DNA of 64,000 bases from Pedobacter sp. AK013 (GCF_014205835.1 NZ_JACHCQ010000020.1:56457-120456); one strand, 5' to 3'; counted from the first letter of the stretch, positions 44,648-54,113 are shown. The notes: a model not told the origin generated them from the sequence alone. Program-made: numbers and translations.

Positions 44648-44848
44648 TTACAATTTTACCTTTTTAGCTTTTGGCTCAGGTTTTTCTGGTAATTGTATCG
44701 ATAAAATTAAATCTATGCTTTCTGAATTGGTTTCGTAATCGGTTGCAATCTTTTCCCATCTTTTTAATTCTGCCTGTAAAGTTTCGATTTCCTTACCTAA
44801 TGATTCGATCTTATTCTGGATTGATTTTCTAACGTTTGTATTTGCCAT
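44648..44848 (-). CDS. Small coiled-coil protein
   Basis: The 66-residue protein has a heptad-rich helix (KIESLGKEIETLQAELKRWE) followed by a short acidic segment and a lysine/proline-rich end (EKPEPKAKKVKL). No family recognised. The clean frame and coiled coil suggest a real gene. Confidence 0.6.
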   Translation of the reverse strand: MANTNVRKSIQNKIESLGKEIETLQAELKRWEKIATDYETNSESIDLILSIQLPEKPEPKAKKVKL

Positions 44849-45045
44849 AACACAAAATTATGATTTGAGGATGTATCTTTAAACTCCTTTATGCAAAGCC
44901 TGCGTATAAAAAATGCTAAGTGTTCTAATTCAATGAGTTTTATTCTCATAAAATTTTCAACAATAGTGAAGAACTGCCAAATTTGTTTGCGATAAGGTAA
45001 AATTATCTAATCATTTGTTACTTTTACCCAACATCCCTTGTAAAT

Positions 45046-45729
45046 ATGAAGAAAAATAGTAGCTGCGATCTTAAAACCTGCTTTATGTGCAAGCTCACAT
45101 TAAAAGAGTGGCATCCTGCTATCGAAAGCCATAAACGAAATTTTATCGCTAAAAAGGGGGAAGTAATTATCAAGGAGGGCGATCCGGTTAGTGGTGTTTA
45201 TTTTGTTACTTCGGGTAATGTAAAAGTGCATAAACAATGGGGCGATAAGGAACTGATTTTACGTTTTGCAAATGATGGAGCCATAATTGGACATAGGGGA
45301 ATCAGCAGCAGCATTTCTACCTACCCAATTTCAGCAACTGCTTTAGAAACCACCAAACTTTGTTTTGTAAATATCGATTTTTTTAAAACCACCATAAAAG
45401 TAAACCAGGAATTTGCCTACGGTTTATTAATGTTTTATGCTGATGAACTGCACGCTTCAGAAAAGAAAATGCGTAATTTAGCTTTAATGTCGGTTAAAGG
45501 AAGGCTTGCTGTGGCTATTTTAGGATTGAGAGATCAGTTTGGATTAGATGCCGAAGGATTTTTAAATTTAGCACTAAGCCGTCAGGATCTGGCCGCTTTT
45601 ACCGGTGCCACTTATGAAACCGTTTTTAGGACCATGAACGAGCTGTTAGCAGAAAAGTTAATAATAGTGAAAGGAAAGCAAATTGGTATTTTAAACGAGG
45701 CTGGACTAACAGATTTGAGTAGTAAATAA
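45046..45729 (+). CDS. Crp/Fnr-family regulator with N-terminal cysteine cluster
   Basis: The 227-residue protein has the cNMP-binding-type beta-roll (about 30-125, GEVIIKEGDPVSGVYFVTSG), a dimer helix and a winged helix (SRQDLAAFTGATYETVFRTM recognition region). Before the roll are Cys7, Cys12 and Cys15 (SCDLKTCFMC), a C-x4-C-x2-C cluster that could bind an iron-sulfur centre or metal. A single further cysteine (Cys102-109 area, LCFV) might complete it. It is adjacent to mobA and the nitrate cluster, and a Crp/Fnr-like site lies between nirB and cobA, so it probably controls them. Oxygen, NO or nitrate sensing is inference. Confidence 0.88.
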   Translation: MKKNSSCDLKTCFMCKLTLKEWHPAIESHKRNFIAKKGEVIIKEGDPVSGVYFVTSGNVKVHKQWGDKELILRFANDGAIIGHRGISSSISTYPISATALETTKLCFVNIDFFKTTIKVNQEFAYGLLMFYADELHASEKKMRNLALMSVKGRLAVAILGLRDQFGLDAEGFLNLALSRQDLAAFTGATYETVFRTMNELLAEKLIIVKGKQIGILNEAGLTDLSSK

Positions 45730-45855
45730 TTAAGGTTTATAATTTTAATTTTTTAAGATTCGTTGTGGTCAGACTGAGCGTAGTCTAATTGTCTTTTAAA
45801 AACATTTATTTCGCTCGGCTTAACTCATAAATAGTTTTTTAATTATTGATATTAT

Positions 45856-46440
45856 ATGTTGGGAATCATTTTATGTGGTGGACATAGTTTACGGATGGGC
45901 ACTGACAAAGGTTTGCTCAATCACAAAGATAGATTATGGGCACAAGCAGCCTGCGATAAGTTAAGCTCGCTTGATCTCTCGATAAAATTTTCAGTTAATC
46001 CATCGCAGCAAGAAACCTATACAGGTTATTTTGGGTATGAGCAGTTGATTGTTGACGATTCTTCGCTTGATATCAAAGGACCATTATTGGGGGTGCTTTC
46101 TGCGCACTTATCAAATCCTGAGGAAGATCTATTCTTATTAGCCTGCGATATGTTGTTGATGGAAACCAAATTGCTGGAAGAGCTAATCCATTCGTTTAAG
46201 ACTGACGACGCTTTCCAGGCTTATATTTTCACTAAAGATGATCAGCAAGAACCCTTATGTGGGATTTATAAAGCTGAAGGTTTGAAAAATATTATACACC
46301 TGCTTCAAACTGACGGTTTGGTCAAACACAGCATGAAATACATTTTAAGTAATTTACAGGTTTGCGAAATTGCCATTGAGGATCAGGATTATCGTTATTT
46401 CGGTAATTTTAACTCCCATACTGAAATAAATGACTTATAA
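45856..46440 (+). CDS. mobA: Molybdenum cofactor guanylyltransferase
   Basis: The 194-residue protein opens with LGIILCGGHSLRMGTDKGLL, the GGxSxRMGxDK nucleotide-binding loop of MobA, then DDSSLDIKGPLLGVLSA and LLACDM (metal-binding Asp). It attaches GMP to molybdopterin, giving the bis-MGD cofactor required by the NasC-type nitrate reductase encoded nearby. Its end overlaps the next gene convergently by six bases. The protein is a little shorter and more divergent than enterobacterial MobA. Confidence 0.9.
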   Translation: MLGIILCGGHSLRMGTDKGLLNHKDRLWAQAACDKLSSLDLSIKFSVNPSQQETYTGYFGYEQLIVDDSSLDIKGPLLGVLSAHLSNPEEDLFLLACDMLLMETKLLEELIHSFKTDDAFQAYIFTKDDQQEPLCGIYKAEGLKNIIHLLQTDGLVKHSMKYILSNLQVCEIAIEDQDYRYFGNFNSHTEINDL

Positions 46441-47916
46441 CAATTGCAGGGCCGATTGATCAATTTTAGTAAAATCCTCTTTCTCTCCTTCACAAAGCAC
46501 GCAACAATAATCTTCTGGTAAATCTTTAAAAGCCGTACCTGGGTTAATATTATTATCAATTTCGCCTATGCGCTCGTTGTATACCGTTAAACAATTGTTA
46601 CACTGGTATAAAAACTCGCCATCTTTTTTTATCGTTTCTTCAGTTTGAAAGTGCTGTTTTTGATTACCTGTTTTAATTGTATTTAAACGGTATTTATAAA
46701 ATTTAAATATCGAACGCCTTACTTGTTCTGGTAATAAAAAGCCAGGATTACTCCTGCTAAAAATTTCACCCGTACGCTCGTTGGGGTTAAAATCCTTCGC
46801 ACAGAGGATATCGTAAACAGGGAGTAGTTTTAAACCCAATATATTAATCAAATGGCGTTTCTGGATCAGGATGCTACTGAAAACCTCACTTTTTTTGCGC
46901 GTTTTAATGCCAAAGCAGATTCCAAAGGTCCTGGTATCATCAATGCTTAAATGTTTAACAAGGAAATTTTTTAACGCTAAGCCCTCGCTACAATTGTCTT
47001 CCACCTGAAAGTTAAGTTCGTTGGCCGCATGTCGCATATTGATCTCAAATTCTTCGAGCAGGCCATTCCAAAGACTTTTATCTTTTTCATCAATTCCTTT
47101 TATAATAATGGTTTTCCAGGAGGTGCAGCACAGCTGACCGAGTTTGGTATCTAAACAAAGCAGGCAGAGTTTCTTTAAAAAAGCAATGCTGAATAACTCA
47201 TCGCGCCTATAAATGCCCAACCAATATTTGTTGTTGTACCGGTTTAAGCCTTCGTAATAAGGCAGGTTAAACGAAGATAGGGATACGGTGTTTTCGGCAG
47301 TTTTAAGAATGAAATTGTCTTGATCTAAAAGTGCAAAGAGCTCTTCACCGTTGGCTTGTGGATTATCTACAAACTGTGACTGATTGTTTTTGATAATACC
47401 CTCCAGCGCTTTGGTAACCTGTGCAATATGGTTGGTGTAACAAAGCTGATTCCATTCATAAGTTACATTGGTTTTTGGAAACCGGATAATCAAATGCCAA
47501 TAATGTTCAGATTGCGAAGAGGCAATCCAGTTGATATTACCCGTTAACATGGGAGTAAAACTTTGATCGCTATCACAGATATTGACTTTAACGGAAGGTT
47601 TAAAGTCAATATCATCTAAAATATCTTTGTATACCCCTTCCGTAAGCCAGGTTTTACGGATAAAGATCTCTTCAGCAGGATAAGAACTGATAATATTCGG
47701 GAAATTATTAGTGTCTACTTCATAATCAACCCCTAGCTTATCCATTTCGTCTGTAAATATAGCAATATTGTAGGTTGTAGTATCAATCAATAACTGTTGG
47801 CGGAGGCCAAAACGAACATATTGGATCCTCGCTTTTGTTGCCGCAACCAGGATGTTATACAGATTGCCTGGTGATATGATGCCGCCTGGAAAGTTAATGA
47901 TGATAGTTTGATACAT
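46435..47916 (-). CDS. Nitrite/sulfite-reductase-lobe-like protein with C-terminal rubredoxin
   Basis: The 493-residue protein begins with a ferredoxin-like half domain resembling nitrite/sulfite reductases (INFPGGIISPGNLYNILVAA). I see no [4Fe-4S]/siroheme cysteine set in its body. The end is a rubredoxin: YQCNNCLTVYNERIGEID with Cx2C, then LPEDYCCVLC with the second Cx2C, separated by about 28 residues. Similar 'rubredoxin' proteins occur in Bacteroidota nitrate operons. It likely shuttles electrons for nitrate or nitrite reduction. It lies three bases after the NarM-like gene. Confidence 0.75.
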   Translation of the reverse strand: MYQTIIINFPGGIISPGNLYNILVAATKARIQYVRFGLRQQLLIDTTTYNIAIFTDEMDKLGVDYEVDTNNFPNIISSYPAEEIFIRKTWLTEGVYKDILDDIDFKPSVKVNICDSDQSFTPMLTGNINWIASSQSEHYWHLIIRFPKTNVTYEWNQLCYTNHIAQVTKALEGIIKNNQSQFVDNPQANGEELFALLDQDNFILKTAENTVSLSSFNLPYYEGLNRYNNKYWLGIYRRDELFSIAFLKKLCLLCLDTKLGQLCCTSWKTIIIKGIDEKDKSLWNGLLEEFEINMRHAANELNFQVEDNCSEGLALKNFLVKHLSIDDTRTFGICFGIKTRKKSEVFSSILIQKRHLINILGLKLLPVYDILCAKDFNPNERTGEIFSRSNPGFLLPEQVRRSIFKFYKYRLNTIKTGNQKQHFQTEETIKKDGEFLYQCNNCLTVYNERIGEIDNNINPGTAFKDLPEDYCCVLCEGEKEDFTKIDQSALQLL

Positions 47917-47919
47917 GGT

Positions 47920-48426
47920 TTAACTATTTAGAAGTCCAAATTCTGCTACTGCCTTTGGGAAATTTTTGTTTTCGTGCCCTGGTCTGCATAGTTTTAAAAG
48001 CGCAAACCTTTGGATATTAGTGAGTTTTTGCCATTGGTTTAAGGAGAGCTGCAAAGCTAATTCTGTCGCCTTTTCTCTTAGCATTGTAGGGATTTGATGT
48101 AGGTTTCCCCAATCAGGCAGCGGGTCGATAGCTAGCGTGGTAGCTTGATTTCCTGTATATTTGGTAATCAGGCCAATCAGAAATTGATGGTACTTATCTG
48201 TTTGTTCCTGAGTTGAAACCGGTAATAAGGCCAATTGGATTCTTTCTGATGGATGAAATTTGCTCCATTCAGCCAATTTTAATTTTATTCCTGCTGCATC
48301 CATTTTAAAACGCACAATCATCGGGATACAACGCACATTTTCTTCAATAAAATCTTCTTCGAACTTAAAATATTCAATCCCTTTAAGGTTTTTAAATTCT
48401 GAAGGACCAAGTTTAACTTTCATCAC
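47920..48426 (-). CDS. Nitrate reductase-associated protein (NarM-like)
   Basis: The 168-residue cytoplasmic protein shows the nitrate-reductase-associated family pattern: ENVRCIPMIVRFKMDAAGIK and LAEWSKFHPSERIQLALLPV, ending with WQKLTNIQRFALLKL. The cyanobacterial homologue NarM is needed for nitrate reductase activity. Here it lies three bases before the rubredoxin gene and about 290 bases after the nitrate reductase gene in the same direction, which supports the same role in assembly or electron delivery. Confidence 0.8.
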   Translation of the reverse strand: MMKVKLGPSEFKNLKGIEYFKFEEDFIEENVRCIPMIVRFKMDAAGIKLKLAEWSKFHPSERIQLALLPVSTQEQTDKYHQFLIGLITKYTGNQATTLAIDPLPDWGNLHQIPTMLREKATELALQLSLNQWQKLTNIQRFALLKLCRPGHENKNFPKAVAEFGLLNS

Positions 48427-48460
48427 TTTGTTTAATTTTAAATATTCTTTAACAATCTGT

Positions 48461-48490
48461 CGTCATTCCCGAGCAGGCGAGAATCTTAAA
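48461..48490 (+). repeat. Second type of dispersed repeat fragment
   Basis: CGTCATTCCCGAGCAGGCGA plus GAATCTTAAA resembles the common intergenic 'GTCATTCCCG..CAGGCGGGAATCT' palindromic unit; only one arm is clear here. Confidence 0.5.
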
Positions 48491-48545
48491 GCTTATTGTA
48501 TTACAATTCCCAGTTGTTTACTAATGACAATTTTCAAAAATCGAT

Positions 48546-48633
48546 CGTCATTGCGAGGAGGAACGACGAAGCAATCTTTCCAACCTATGATAAAGATTGC
48601 TTCGTCGGCTGAAAAAGCCTTCTCGCAATGACG
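48546..48633 (+). repeat. Dispersed palindromic repeat, copy 2
   Basis: It starts CGTCATTGCGAGGAGGAACG, continues ACGAAGCAATCTTT, and after a short centre returns as AAAGATTGCTTCGTCGGC and CTCGCAATGACG. The outer 11 bases pair perfectly. It lies between the nitrate reductase and narM-like genes and could shape or cut that transcript. Confidence 0.8.
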
Positions 48634-48717
48634 ACCTCCCTAAAAAAACCTGTCATCAGAACCCCTTTATCTTTTTCTTAAAACTGACTGCAAGGGATCA
48701 CGAACTGCCAAAATCTA

Positions 48718-51700
48718 TCATTTCTCTACTAAAACCTGCTTAGGTTCCGTTTTTAATACATTTACAAAAGAATCTAATATGGCTTTCACCTCGGGCCTGC
48801 AACTACCACAGCCCATTCCGGCACCTGTTAACTGGCAAAGCTGCAAATGATCTTTACAGCCATCCTTAATTTTATTGATCAGGTTGCCTTCGCCAACATT
48901 GTTGCAGCTGCATACGGTTTTGCCGATAATAGGTTCGGTTGCTTTGCCACTTCTTAATAATTGAAGCCGCTTTTCGCTTAGCTCCATTTTATTTTCGATC
49001 AGGTTGCGGAACTCCAAAAAATCACTTTTATCGCCAATTAATATGGCCCCAACCAGCTTATCGTTGTGTACTATACATTTTTTATAGTAGCGCTTGGCTT
49101 TATCGATAAAAACAATTTCCTCATAAGTAGGGTCGTTGTTCGGTATTTCGGCCAAGCCTAATGAACAAAGTTCTAAACTGTGCATTTTAAGGATATTCAT
49201 GAGTAGGCTTCCCTGGTAAAATTTAGCAATATCTCCACAGAGAAACCGCGCTACTATTTCAGCCTGTTGTTCTGCTGCTGCGGTAATGCCATATAATTGA
49301 CCCTTAAATTCGGCAATTTCCCCAATGGCATAAATGTCTTTTTCGTTGGTTCTCAGGTACTCATCAACCACAACACCTCTTTTACATTCTATACCTGCTT
49401 CTTTAATCAGTTCGGTATTCGGAACAGTGCCTATGGCAATTACTAAAGATTCACAATCGATTAATAAACCGCTTTTTAAGCGGATGCCCGAAATGCTTTT
49501 CTCTCCAATAATGCGGTCTACTTCATCATTATAAAAAATCTCAATGCCTTTACTGATCAGTTCTTCGTGTAGTAATTGGCTGCCCAATGCATCCAACTGG
49601 CGACCCATTAATCTCGATATCCGTTGGATAATCGTCACTTTTGATCCGGTTTCAGCCAAAGATGTAGCCAATTCAATCCCCAATAAACCGCCACCAACAA
49701 TTACTACTTTTCCATTTGTAGTATCCACATGTTTTTTAAAACTGTCGGCATCATTCCGGCTGCGCATGGTAAATATGCCGTTTAATTCCGGGATATCTTT
49801 AAGCACAAAAGCCCTGCTTCCAGTGGCCAGAAGCAGGATATCGTAATGGTGGGTTTGGCCATCGCTGTCGGTAACTGTTTTATTTTCTTTGTTGATTTTT
49901 TCGATACCTAGTCCCCGGTGTAGTTTAATTCTGTAATCGGTTTCCTCGCTATCACTCATTTTAATGAGGTTATGCCAGGGCAAAGTGCCAATAATATAAT
50001 CGGGGAGAAGCACCCTGTTGTAAAAAGGGAAATTTTCTTTGCTAAAGATCTCAATATCATCTTCGTTATTTAAAGCCCTATAGCTTTTAACAAAACCACA
50101 GGCACCAGCGCCAGCTCCGATAACAATTATCTTTTGCCTGGCTTTTTGGTATAATTTTACTTCTACAGCACTAAATTTAAAATCGGGTTCTTTGCTTTGC
50201 GGATCAACGAGGTTATTGGTGAGGTTATTCACCCGGTTTAAGTCACTTTTTAAGATTTTACCCCAGTGCATGGGCATAAAAACTACGCCGGGTTTAATAT
50301 CTTCCGAAAATTTTGCTTTTACACGAACATTTCCACGTAAACTGGAAATTTCGATGATGTCATTGTCTTTAATATTCCGGGTTCCGGCATCAATTGGGTT
50401 GATCTCTAAAAAAGATTCGCTAATATGCTGGTTTAGTTTATTTACCTTGCCTGTTTTGCTTCGGGTATGCCATTGATCTCTGATTCTTCCGGTGGTTAAA
50501 ATCAGTGGATATTCTGGTGTTAAAGCTTCCGATTGATTTTGATCATCAAATGATAAAATATTGGCTTTTTTATCAGGTGTATAAAACCGGTGATCGGTAA
50601 ATAACCGGGCTGTTCCGAATGCTTTTTCTTGTTTAGGATAGGGCCATTGAACGGCTCTTTTTTTCTTTAAAATCTCGTAATTAAGTCCGCTGATATCGAT
50701 ATTGGTGCCTTCGGTGAGGGCTGCGTGCTCATTGTATATTTCGGCTGCGCTTTTAAAATCAAAACCATGATAGCCCATTTTTTTTGCAAACAGGCAGATG
50801 ATCTCCGAATCTGGCAAGGCTTCTCCGGGCGCTTCTGTTACTTTGCTGAGGTAGGAGATGTATCGGCCCGCATTGGTCATGGTACCTTCTTTTTCTACCC
50901 AGGCAGCAGCGGGTAAAACTACATCAGCGTATTTTAGCGTTTCTACTTTGTTGCTAATGTCCTGAACAACTACAAACTTCGCTTTTTTTAATCCTTCTTC
51001 AGCTACACGAACATCTGGCAGGCTAATCAGCGGATTAGTACATAAAATCCATACCGCTTTGAGCTTTCCGGTATTCAGTTCATCGAACATCTCTGTTGCT
51101 GTTAAGCCCGGTTTGGATTGAATGGTCCCTAATGGGATCTTCCAAAATTTCTCAACCTCATTCCTGTGGCTTTCGTTAGCTAAAACACGGTGTGCAGGCA
51201 ATAAATTACTTAAACCGCCAACTTCTCGTCCACCCATGGCATTTGGTTGCCCGGTGAGTGAAAATGGTCCGCTCCCGGGTTTGCCAATATGGCCGGTAAT
51301 CAGGTTTAAGTTAATTAATGAAAGGTTTTTATTGGTACCTACCACACTTTGGTTAAGCCCCATAGTCCACATGCTGATAAAACCTTTTGCATTGCCGATG
51401 TAAGATGCAGCCAAGCGGATATCACTTTCTTCGATGCCGCAAATAACTGCTGCTTCGGCCAGTGAGGTTTCGAAAACGGTAGCATGGTATTTTTCATAAC
51501 CATTGATGCTGTTGATGATAAAATCAGTGTCGATTTTTCCATCTTCAATTAAACATCTGCCAATGGCATGGTGAAGGGTAATATCGGTGCCTGGATTGAG
51601 TTGCAGATGGACATTGGCAAGCGAGCAGGTCTGCGTTTTTCGCGGATCGCTTACAATGATCTTTAGGTCTGGATTTTTTTGCTTTGCGGCTTCAACACGG

Positions 51701-52269
51701 CGCCAAAGGATAGGATGGCACCATGCTGGATTTGCGCCCGCAACAAAAATACAATCGGCTATCTCAATATCATCGTAACTAATGGGTACGGTATCTTCCC
51801 CTAAGCTCATTTTATAACCAACAACCGCACTGCTCATACATAAGCGGCTGTTGGTGTCGATATTATTGCTGCCGATAAAACCTTTAATCAATTTATTTAC
51901 AACGTAATATTCTTCCGTTAAACATTGTCCGCTTGCATAAAAAGCCACACTATCGGGTCCATGTTTTTTAATCAGTACTTTGAAAACGGCTGCTGTTCTT
52001 TCTAGTGCGGTATCCCAGCTTACCCTTTGGAGCGGCATGTTTTTATTGTAGCGCATTTCGGGGTAAAGCAGCCTGTCGCTTTTGTCATTTGCCGTGTAAT
52101 GAAGATTCATGCCTTTACTGCACAACATGCCCTTGTTTACAGGATGGTTTTTGTCTCCTTCAACAGTTATCCGTTCATGGACATCTTTATTTACCACAAT
52201 ACCACAGCCTACGCCACAATAGCAGCATGTTGTTGTATTATTTAGCGATATATTCTTTTCTTCTTTCAA
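48718..52269 (-). CDS. Assimilatory nitrate reductase fused to FAD/BFD electron-transfer module
   Basis: The 1183-residue protein starts with the molybdopterin oxidoreductase part. The [4Fe-4S] motif is CYCGVGC (Cys15, Cys18, Cys22) with Cys50, and the Mo-ligand candidate is Cys144 in SRLCMSS. The molybdopterin-binding end is near residue 690. Then a pyridine-nucleotide-type FAD reductase (IIVIGAGAGACGF, VIVGGGLLGIELA, IYAIGEI) spans about 710-1090. A BFD-like [2Fe-2S] domain (TVCSCNNVGEG, GAGMGCGSCRPEV) ends it. So catalytic NasC-type and NADH-linked NasB-type subunits are one chain that reduces nitrate to nitrite. narK lies 42 bases upstream. NirB has a related FAD/BFD layout. No export signal: cytoplasmic and assimilatory. 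Confidence 0.92.
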   Translation of the reverse strand: MKEEKNISLNNTTTCCYCGVGCGIVVNKDVHERITVEGDKNHPVNKGMLCSKGMNLHYTANDKSDRLLYPEMRYNKNMPLQRVSWDTALERTAAVFKVLIKKHGPDSVAFYASGQCLTEEYYVVNKLIKGFIGSNNIDTNSRLCMSSAVVGYKMSLGEDTVPISYDDIEIADCIFVAGANPAWCHPILWRRVEAAKQKNPDLKIIVSDPRKTQTCSLANVHLQLNPGTDITLHHAIGRCLIEDGKIDTDFIINSINGYEKYHATVFETSLAEAAVICGIEESDIRLAASYIGNAKGFISMWTMGLNQSVVGTNKNLSLINLNLITGHIGKPGSGPFSLTGQPNAMGGREVGGLSNLLPAHRVLANESHRNEVEKFWKIPLGTIQSKPGLTATEMFDELNTGKLKAVWILCTNPLISLPDVRVAEEGLKKAKFVVVQDISNKVETLKYADVVLPAAAWVEKEGTMTNAGRYISYLSKVTEAPGEALPDSEIICLFAKKMGYHGFDFKSAAEIYNEHAALTEGTNIDISGLNYEILKKKRAVQWPYPKQEKAFGTARLFTDHRFYTPDKKANILSFDDQNQSEALTPEYPLILTTGRIRDQWHTRSKTGKVNKLNQHISESFLEINPIDAGTRNIKDNDIIEISSLRGNVRVKAKFSEDIKPGVVFMPMHWGKILKSDLNRVNNLTNNLVDPQSKEPDFKFSAVEVKLYQKARQKIIVIGAGAGACGFVKSYRALNNEDDIEIFSKENFPFYNRVLLPDYIIGTLPWHNLIKMSDSEETDYRIKLHRGLGIEKINKENKTVTDSDGQTHHYDILLLATGSRAFVLKDIPELNGIFTMRSRNDADSFKKHVDTTNGKVVIVGGGLLGIELATSLAETGSKVTIIQRISRLMGRQLDALGSQLLHEELISKGIEIFYNDEVDRIIGEKSISGIRLKSGLLIDCESLVIAIGTVPNTELIKEAGIECKRGVVVDEYLRTNEKDIYAIGEIAEFKGQLYGITAAAEQQAEIVARFLCGDIAKFYQGSLLMNILKMHSLELCSLGLAEIPNNDPTYEEIVFIDKAKRYYKKCIVHNDKLVGAILIGDKSDFLEFRNLIENKMELSEKRLQLLRSGKATEPIIGKTVCSCNNVGEGNLINKIKDGCKDHLQLCQLTGAGMGCGSCRPEVKAILDSFVNVLKTEPKQVLVEK

Positions 52270-52311
52270 ATGATCAACGATATTTTAGGTAGATTTTTAC
52301 TTTTTGTATGG

Positions 52312-53679
52312 CTATTTGCTCGGTGTAAGTACAAGATCTTCTATCTCCGCGCTTTTCTGTGCCATAATGGTTCTGAAAATAAAGACAGCAATGCCAATTC
52401 CGAGAATGATAAAACCAAGAAAAGTAAAAGCACTGGTATAATCGATCAGGTCTTTTTGAATAGTATGCCCGTTTTCGATTATATTTTTAGTAGCATGACC
52501 AGCTTTGGCTTTAAACATAAATGCAATAAGCATAGCGCCGATATTTCCACCAGCACCTACAATGCCTGCCACACTGCCAACTGCAAGTGGGTTAATGAAA
52601 GGAACAAGGCTGTAAGTTGCTCCGTTAGCCATTTTTAAACTTAGCCCAAAAACGAACATCATAAAAATAGCCATTCCGATATTGCCTGATTTTGCGAACC
52701 AGATCAGGCCAATTCCTTCTATCAAAAGCAATAGCGCAAGTAAAAGTGTTTTGCCGTCAAATCCCCAGATTTTACCGATTTTATCAGCAACAATTCCACC
52801 CAATGGTCTGGCAAAAACATTGATCCAGCCAAAAATACCTGCAACCATTCCTGCTATGGCAATAGTTGCGCCGAATGAATCGGTAAAAAAGATCGGCGCG
52901 AAGTTATCTACTGTGATTTCTACACCAAAACATGCGGCATAAGCAATGGTTAAAATCCACGTGCGGTAATCTTTTGCAGCGATTAAGAATGTGTTTTTGG
53001 TGCTTTTTATGTTTTCATCTTTTAAATCCTTAAAATCTCCCTGTGGGGTATCTAAAGTATAGCGGTGATATAAAAAAGCACAGATCAAAAGCATTACACC
53101 AGGAAAAATCATAGCATAACGCCAACTGTCTTCAGTGCTACAAAACCCCAAAGCGGTAATGCCTGATGCAATTAATGGCATAAATAAATTGGCAGCACCA
53201 CCGCCTGCATTACCAAAACCACCTGCGGTTGCATTTGCGGTTCCTTTAATATTGGCTGCAAACATAATAGAAGTATGGAATTGGGTGATTACGAATGATG
53301 CGCCGATTACGCCAATGGCCAGGCGGAAAAGTAAAAACGAAGTATAAGAATGGCTGGTTCCGATTAACAGTACCGGAATGGCGCACAGCACCAAAAGCCA
53401 GGTGTAAATAAGCTTGGGGCCAAATTTATCAATTAGCCGTCCGATCAGTAAACGGGCAATTATAGTGGCTGATACAGATGCAATCTGGATGTTTCCCACC
53501 TGATCTTTGGTAAGGTGAAGCTGCTCTCTTGCAATCTTCATTAAAGGTGCCATGCCGAACCAGGCAAAAAAGCAAAAAAAGAAAGTTAGCCAGGTGATGT
53601 GAAAGGTTTTCATCTGAACACCTTTGAGCGAAAATATATTTAATTTATCTAGCGGTTTAGTAATGGAGTTTAGTGTCAT
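52312..53679 (-). CDS. narK: Nitrate/nitrite MFS transporter (NarK/NasA, NNP family)
   Basis: The 455-residue protein has 12 membrane segments. NNP-family nitrate signatures are AGGFGNAGGGAANLFMP and GAGGNIGAML, and conserved Arg residues lie in helices 2 and 8 (RLLIGRLIDKFG; ARPLGGIVADKIG). It imports nitrate (or exchanges nitrite). It is co-directional between the outer-membrane-like gene and the nitrate reductase gene. A shorter start at the ATG for MKTFHITW is possible. Confidence 0.94.
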   Translation of the reverse strand: MTLNSITKPLDKLNIFSLKGVQMKTFHITWLTFFFCFFAWFGMAPLMKIAREQLHLTKDQVGNIQIASVSATIIARLLIGRLIDKFGPKLIYTWLLVLCAIPVLLIGTSHSYTSFLLFRLAIGVIGASFVITQFHTSIMFAANIKGTANATAGGFGNAGGGAANLFMPLIASGITALGFCSTEDSWRYAMIFPGVMLLICAFLYHRYTLDTPQGDFKDLKDENIKSTKNTFLIAAKDYRTWILTIAYAACFGVEITVDNFAPIFFTDSFGATIAIAGMVAGIFGWINVFARPLGGIVADKIGKIWGFDGKTLLLALLLLIEGIGLIWFAKSGNIGMAIFMMFVFGLSLKMANGATYSLVPFINPLAVGSVAGIVGAGGNIGAMLIAFMFKAKAGHATKNIIENGHTIQKDLIDYTSAFTFLGFIILGIGIAVFIFRTIMAQKSAEIEDLVLTPSK

Positions 53680-53717
53680 GATGGTCTGTTTAAGCGTAAA
53701 TAAATAAATGGTTTCTT

Positions 53718-54113
53718 TTAAAATTTATAGCCTAAACCTACGCCGACGTTCCATTCGCCATTTTTGACTGCGGTTTTAGGGTTGTAGTATAAGGGTACCT
53801 GCAAAGCTACATGGCGAAATGCCGTTGTTAAGCCAAAACCAAGGTTAGGGGTGAGGGCTGCATTTTTTGGCGCTCCGGCGGCAACTTTATCTTCTTTGAT
53901 TCTTAAACTGGGTAACAATCCTAATAAAACGGTGTAAGGTTTTTTGCTGAATTTAATGCTCGGGCCTGTACAGTTTATAAAAGCGCCGTGATCAACATAT
54001 CCGGCAACGATAGTACCATCGAATAAAACGGCTTTAGTTTGCGATTTAGCAGAAAAAAAGAACAAGGTAAGTGCAATGCAGCCTGTTATGGCTACATAAT
54101 TAGAAATCTTCAT
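53718..54113 (-). CDS. Putative outer-membrane beta-barrel protein of the nitrate operon
   Basis: The 131-residue protein has a signal peptide (cleaved near AKSQT) and ends with a beta-strand and aromatic residue (VGVGLGYKF), a typical Bacteroidota OMP C-terminus. Alternating hydrophobic strands (LGFGLTTAFRHVALQVPLYY) support a small barrel. It lies between nirD and narK and may help nitrate cross the outer membrane, which is inference. No family recognised. Confidence 0.65.
   Translation of the reverse strand: MKISNYVAITGCIALTLFFFSAKSQTKAVLFDGTIVAGYVDHGAFINCTGPSIKFSKKPYTVLLGLLPSLRIKEDKVAAGAPKNAALTPNLGFGLTTAFRHVALQVPLYYNPKTAVKNGEWNVGVGLGYKF

Noticed and set aside
48260..48631. Plus-strand 123-residue frame
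   Set aside because: It is antisense to the NarM-like gene and runs through the dispersed repeat; the product looks random.
52270..52638. Plus-strand 122-residue frame antisense to narK
   Set aside because: Shadow of a clear transporter gene; composition and lack of a motif argue against it.
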